Source: Bog-473 sp963838835
GTDB lineage: Bacteria > Actinomycetota > Acidimicrobiia > Acidimicrobiales > RAAP-2
DNA length: 64,000 bases
Direction: 5' to 3'
Assembly: GCA_963838835.1 (NCBI GenBank)
Contig: CAWITA010000024.1
Location: 180,247 to 244,246 of the forward strand
Under the pieces are notes generated by a model, which saw only the letters and a list, made by a program, of their open reading frames with translations, made no database searches and was not told the DNA's origin. Made by a program: the position numbers and the translations under genes. Below, piece after piece: positions 59,712 through 64,000 of this stretch (positions within the stretch are counted from its first letter, which is position 1; each line of letters begins with the position of its first letter).

Positions 59712-61025
59712 GAGCTGCTCACGACCTGCTCACCAACCTTCTCGTCGCCGGCCGGTTGTCCACCGGCAGGAATCTCGGAGCGCGGACCTGAGGGCAGGGC
59801 CCTCGACGTTGATGCCGGGCCATCTCGTCGGCGAAGACCTGCAGCCCCGTTCGCACGAACCGGGCCACGCCGTCGGGGTGGCGGCAGGCACCCCGTCCCT
59901 CCACCAGGTCGCAGATCTCGAGGATGGGCTCGGCGCCGCGCCACGCCACGGCCTTCGTAGGCCAGCATCTCCATGATCCGGGCCAGCTCGCCGAGGCCGT
60001 GGACGCACGGACCGCACTGTCCGGCTCCTTGGACCTCGCATGTACCGGGTCACGTCCGCCATCTCGGCGAGCGGGCAGACGTGAAGGGGGAGCAGTGCCA
60101 GCACGCCGGCACCGAGCGTTGCGCCCGCACGTCGGGCCGACTTTCGGACGCCGCGAGCTCGGCGCAGGTCTCGCGAGACCGATGCGCCGCCGTAGCCCCC
60201 CAGGAGGATGCCGCGGACCTGAGCCAACTCGTCAGGCTGGAGGCCCGTCGGCCCTTCGGAGCGAGGAGCCTCCGACCGCCTCGATGACCAGTCTGCTCGC
60301 GGCGCGGTTGACCGTCAGGAGGATGCGTGCCGGGTGTCTCGGGCGTTCCGATCTCCCGGAGCCACGTCGCACCGAAGCGTCCGACGAGGGCCACATGCGC
60401 GAGGGTCTCGACGTTCTGGACGAGCGTGGGCCGGCCGCCGACCCGCGGCGGATGGAGGACAGCCGGGCGAAGCCCGGCCGGGCGCCCCGGCGGCCGCCCA
60501 GAGCATCGACCACGGCCGTTTCCTGGCCGGCGATGTAGGTATCGGGCGACTCAAAGACCTCGATGACGACCCGATCGATTCCGGTGCGCCCGCCGTTCGG
60601 CCAGGGCCGCCGTGACGACCGGGACGGCCGCGGCAGGGACGTAGGCGATGGCCGCTGGGCGCGCACGGTGCTGGCCGCCAGCGAGAGGCCGTCGAGCACC
60701 AAGTGGGGCGCATGGGCGAGGAGGACCGCATCCTTCCGACTGGCGGGTTCACCCTCGGGCCCCGTTGGCGATCACCACGGGCCGTCGTCGTGTGCCTGGC
60801 GATCGCCTCCCACTTGGCGGACACGGGGAACCAGGCCCCGCCGTGGCCGACGAGGCCGCTGGCAGCCAGCTCACGCTGCATGCCGTGCTCCGGCTGACCG
60901 AGCGCACCCCAGCGTTCGAGGTGGGTCTCGAGCGCTGGGTCGGGGGCGGCGCCGGACAGCCCGTGCAGCAGACGCCTCCCCGTCTCGGGGGCGTCTGTCG
61001 CGTGGTGGCGCAGGGCGATGCTCAT
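59708..61025 (-). CDS. NuoF/SLBB-type NADH dehydrogenase-like protein, several frameshifts
   Basis: ATG 61025 (ATGA overlap with the membrane protein's stop). Frame pieces give GLVGHGGAWFPVSAKWEAIA, PVVIANGA and EGEPASRKDAVLLAHAPHLV, LDGLSLAAS, the FMN/NADH region of NuoF; AGQETAVVDALGG; MALVGRFGATWLREIGTPET (SLBB start); QCGPCVHGLGELARIMEMLA and LVEGRGACRHPDGVARFVRT with the CxxC...C cluster ligands. Four or more indels break it. Likely oxidises NAD(P)H and feeds the ferredoxin and membrane protein beside it. Confidence 0.72.
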
Positions 61026-61960
61026 TGGCCGACCGTCGCCGAGATCTGTCCGGTGAGTCGTGCCCGCGTTCGGATCGAGCGCGAGGCTCATGGTGAGGTT
61101 GATCGGACCGGACGGTCCAGCGACCACGACACCGACGTTGGACCCGTCGAGCGCGGTGACCTGCCCCGTCAGTGTGCCGAAGGACACCGCGCTGCGGCGC
61201 ATGGCGATGCCGCCGTTCACCGCGGGGCCGACGATGCGGACTTCGAGAGGCGCCGTCGTATCGGCCAACCGCATCGGTGAGGAGTCTACCTCGGACTCCC
61301 CGGTGTGTCGGGCGCCGAGGTCGTGACCGTCCCCGTCACCGAGGTCGAGAACGGTGTGGCAGGGATGCCGGAGGTCACCCGCGGGGACGTCGAAGGCGTG
61401 GTCAGGGCCGGATTGGTGCCGGCGTACGACGTCGCGGCTGCGCCGGAGAGCTGGGCGAGCAAGGCCGAGGACGTGCCAGCCCGATGTGACCAACGGGCCG
61501 GAGCGGCCCGCCACGGCAAAGGCGGTGATGATCAAGAGGACGGCGGCCGCAGCGAGGGCACCGCCGAGCCGCCAGCCCACCGATGGGGCGCGCCGACCAC
61601 GAGGCGCCAGGCGACCGCGGCCACGACCGAACCGGCGCACGCGACCAACACCAGGGTCGCCCCCGGGAGCCGAGCATCGGAACCCGAGCCCGAACCCGTG
61701 GACGAGGGCGATCGGCCAGCACGTGTAGGCCAACCAGTGCACCCCGCGCCAGACGGCGGCGCCGATGCGGCGGCGCAGCCCGCTGGTGACGGTGACGGCG
61801 AGCAGCATGTCGAAGGCGAGCGCTCCGAGCCCGACCCACACGGGACGGTAGGGCGACCGGAACGGGATCACCGTGTCGGCCAAGCCGATGGGGACGTAAC
61901 CGTCGCTGACGGTCGAGATGATGTGGATGGCGATCAGCGCGAGCAGAAAGAGGGTTGGTA
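61022..61960 (-). CDS. Ferric-reductase-like transmembrane protein, N-terminus cut at the join
   Basis: LIAIHIISTVSDGYVPIGLA, DTVIPFRSPYRPVWVGLGAL and RRIGAAVWRGVHWLAYTCWP, IALVHGFGLG are consecutive helices of the ferric-reductase-like domain (PF01794 type) with haem-site His residues. A frame slip near 61650 leads to a periplasmic part, LEVRIVGPAVNGGIAMRRSA, and end ARLTGQISATVGQ with TGA at 61022. The first helices are missing because sequence changes at about 61955. Co-transcribed with NuoF-like and ferredoxin genes. Confidence 0.7.
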
Positions 61961-61966
61961 CATCAA
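61950..61966. other. Probable chimeric junction
   Basis: To the left the minus-strand actinobacterial membrane gene is cut before its start; to the right a plus-strand radical SAM gene is cut before its expected start. Gene style and GC content change sharply here. See findings. Confidence 0.75.
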
Positions 61967-61979
61967 AGGCCGGGCGCCT

Positions 61980-63072
61980 ATGCTCTCGATCGAAATCACG
62001 CGCGAGTGCCCTTTGACTTGTCCGGGATGCTACGCCTACGGGGACACGCATCTGGGGTCAGAAACTACCCTTCGCCAGCTCAGCGACTTTCGCGGCGACG
62101 CGCTGGTGGCGGGCGTGCTTGATTTGGTGCGGAAACATCGCCCGCTGCATGTTTCGTTGGTGGGCGGCGAACCGCTGGTCCGGTTCGCGAAAGAGCCGCA
62201 TTCTTCCTTCGCTGGATGCTATGGGCGTGTTCACCATGGTTGTGACCAGCGCGGTTGTTCCCATTCCCCAAGACTGGATGAGCATTCCGCGTCTTCGGAT
62301 TGCGGTTTCCGTAGATGGCTTGCCCGAGCATCACGACGTACGGCGCAAGCCTGCTACCTACGAGCGGATTCTTAAGAATATTGCGGGGCGGCGGGTGAAT
62401 GTTCACTGGGTCATCACCAAACCCATGATGGAGCGTCCTGGCTATCTGGAGGAATACGTTGCGTTCTGGAACGCTCAGGCGGAGGTGGATCACGTCTGGA
62501 TCAGTCTCTACACGCCCCAGGTTGACGAACGAAGCCCGGAAATGTTGACTGAAAAAGACCGCGAGCGGCTGGCGCTGGAACTGCCTCCGTTGAAGCAGCG
62601 TTACTCAAAACTGCTCATGCCGGAGGGGATGGCTGAGGCTTGGATACGGCCGCCAGCCTCGCCGCAGGAATGCTTATTTGCCAAGATGTCGGTGAACTAC
62701 TCCGCCGACTTAAAGACACGCGTGGAACCCTGCGTCTTCGGCGGCACGCCGGATTGCTCGCAGGGTGGTTGCAGCATTAGCAGTGCTTTGCACTGGATCA
62801 AGGCGATTCCGGTGGTGGGTCCGCTGAAAATTGATCATCTGGTACGGGCTTCGGTGAGGATCGCGCCAGGGTTGCACGCTTCTCAGCCAGTTCTGCGAAG
62901 CCGCATCGCTGGGCGCCTCGGCAGGAATTGGTTCGAGTACCTCTGCTCGGCGGAGAGACACATAGTCTTTTCCTTGCCTTCGCGTTTTACCTTCTCGCCC
63001 ATGATCGTGAAAACAGGCGGAAGGACATGTCCCGATTTCGGCGCAGACCCACCACCGATTCCGCGTGGTTGA
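61980..63072 (+). CDS. Radical SAM protein, one-base frameshift, foreign-looking
   Basis: ATG 61980: LSIEITRECPLTCPGCYAYG holds the CxxxCxxC cluster motif, HVSLVGGEPLVR the GGEP region. Near 62190 the frame slips by one extra base; then ILPSLDAMGVFTMVVTSAVV, RIAVSVDGLPEHHDVRRKPA, TYERILKNIAGRRVNVHWVI follow, and CGSI-type Cys region MEPCVFGG/CSQGGCS may bind a further cluster. 1093 minus one base is 364 codons. Similar proteins are common in Acidobacteria. The upstream in-frame residues WYIKGRAP also look coding, so the true start is lost in the join. Confidence 0.75.
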
Positions 63073-63111
63073 ATCGAGCGTTCTCCCGGACAATACTTCC
63101 AGGGCGTTTCT

Positions 63112-64000
63112 GTGAGAAAACGAATTGTCGCGTGCGGAATACTTGCTCTGGTTTTGGCCGCAGGGTGCGGGTGGCGCCGGCGCCGGTGCCGGCTTCTCGT
63201 CTGGAAGCTCCGGCAGCGGTGGCTCGGGTTCGGGCGGAAGCGGCTCCGGGGGCAATCAAGGGAGCAGCGGCGGCTCGAGCAGCGCGTGCAGCGCCATGAG
63301 TGCAGGGCAAGGCGCCAGCCTGAACGGCTTTATTCCGTTTGCCAGCGACAACCTGTGGAACAAAGACATCTCCAGCGCCGCGGTGGACGCGAACTCCGCC
63401 GCCATCATCAACTTTATTGGTCCCAACATCGGACTGCACCCGGATTTCGGTTCGGGGGAATATCAAGGTTCGTACATGGGCATTCCGTACATGGTGGTGA
63501 GCGGAACTCAGGCGGCGGTGACCATAAATTTTACCGCTTACGGGGACGAGAGCGACCCCGGGCCCATGCCCATCCCGTCGAACGCCCTCATCGAGGGATA
63601 TCCCAATCCCGGCAACGGCGACCGTCACGTCCTGGTGCTGGATAACAGTAATTGCTTCTTGTACGAACTCTACAACTCGTCTTCCAACAACGACGCAGCA
63701 GCTGGACCAGATTCCGCCGCGGTCTGGGATTTATTGGGAGACGAACAGCGTCCCTGGACTTGGACTTCGGCCGACGCAGCCGGATTGCCGATTTTCCCCG
63801 GCCTGGTTCGCTATGACGAAGTCGCTGCCGGGCAACAACACGCCCTGCGCTTCACGCTGCCCAACAGTCAGGCGGCATTTACGCCGCCGGCATCGCACTG
63901 GGCGGCGACCTCGTCATCCTCATTGGCCGCGCCCATGGGGATGCGCCTGCGCCTGAAGGCGAGTTACGACATTTCGAGTTTCTCCGCCAACGTGCAGGTG
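63112..64000 (+). CDS. Secreted Gly/Ser-linker lipoprotein, partial, with early frameshift
   Basis: GTG 63112: MRKRIVACGILALVLAAGCG is a lipoprotein signal with lipobox LAAGC. About 63167-63172 the frame slips; then GAGFSSGSSGSGGSGSGGSG and GGNQGSSGGSSSACSAMSAG form a long Gly/Ser linker. The mature domain begins LNGFIPFASDNLWNKDISSA, and continues with INFIGPNIGLHPDFGSGEYQ, RHVLVLDNSNCFLYELYNSS, AVWDLLGDEQRPWTWTSADA to the edge. Such exported domains with the DNxWNxD start are typical of acidobacterial surface proteins. Function unknown. Confidence 0.7.

Noticed and set aside
1..64000. Search for transposases, integrases, toxin-antitoxin or defence genes
   Set aside because: No convincing candidate was found; the helicase at 26896 looks like SOS repair, not a defence island.

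Overview
The first ~61.95 kb look like one high-GC actinobacterial chromosome segment. Supporting signs are overlapping ATGA/GTGA gene junctions, frequent GTG and TTG starts, a CGAAC-N4-GTTCG LexA-type box, luciferase-like monooxygenase and F420-reductase-like genes, and a decaprenylphosphoryl-arabinose (DPA) gene set (ubiA-dprE1-dprE2). An uncultured soil actinobacterium, possibly Acidimicrobiia-like, is plausible, but class cannot be fixed from the sequence. The last ~2 kb read as a different organism, probably an acidobacterium.

Layout. 1-10.4 kb: a truncated GH15 hydrolase, an F420-reductase-like Rossmann protein, a minus-strand operon of two redoxin paralogues, a VOC protein and an NTF2-like protein, then a ketopantoate reductase, a glutaredoxin-thioredoxin reductase fusion, a flavin monooxygenase and an OsmC protein. 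10.5-15.4 kb: a P450 translationally coupled to a methyltransferase/AhpD-like fusion, divergent from a TetR regulator, followed by a metal-dependent amidohydrolase. 15.5-21 kb: envelope genes (GT2, GT39, acyltransferase-SGNH). 21-33 kb: mixed housekeeping and accessory genes: Ohr, a secreted protein, a GHMP kinase, an SOS-boxed UvrD-like helicase, a DUF3565-DUF1971 fusion, a DUF202 pair, a DapB-like dehydrogenase and a nitrobindin-like protein. 33-43 kb: a three-gene VOC/55-residue protein/flavoprotein operon, a luciferase-like monooxygenase, an aldehyde dehydrogenase with a substrate-binding protein, a DUF1214 protein and a sulfotransferase. 43-54.5 kb: stress and central metabolism (GH13 alpha-glucosidase, msrB-msrA, a cysteine-less DksA-like protein, 6-phosphogluconate dehydrogenase, aldo/keto reductase, polyglutamate hydrolase-like, CYTH-CHAD, cupin, a second amidohydrolase).

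54.6-61.95 kb is a minus-strand run of overlapping genes: ferric-reductase-like membrane protein, NuoF-like flavoprotein, ferredoxin, phosphodiester glycosidase, UbiA-type phosphoribosyltransferase, DprE1, DprE2 and two small proteins. The last three DPA enzymes make the arabinose donor for cell-wall arabinan. Gene order and overlaps are intact but most reading frames here carry one or more indels, many in G/C runs, so consensus errors are more likely than real decay.

At ~61.955 kb two head-to-head genes are both cut in their N-terminal parts at the same point. Beyond it lie a radical SAM gene and a secreted Gly/Ser-rich lipoprotein of lower GC. This is best read as a chimeric assembly join. 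No tRNA, rRNA, CRISPR array or insertion sequence was seen. Several interesting arrangements exist, but no clear-cut new defence or mobile system is evident.
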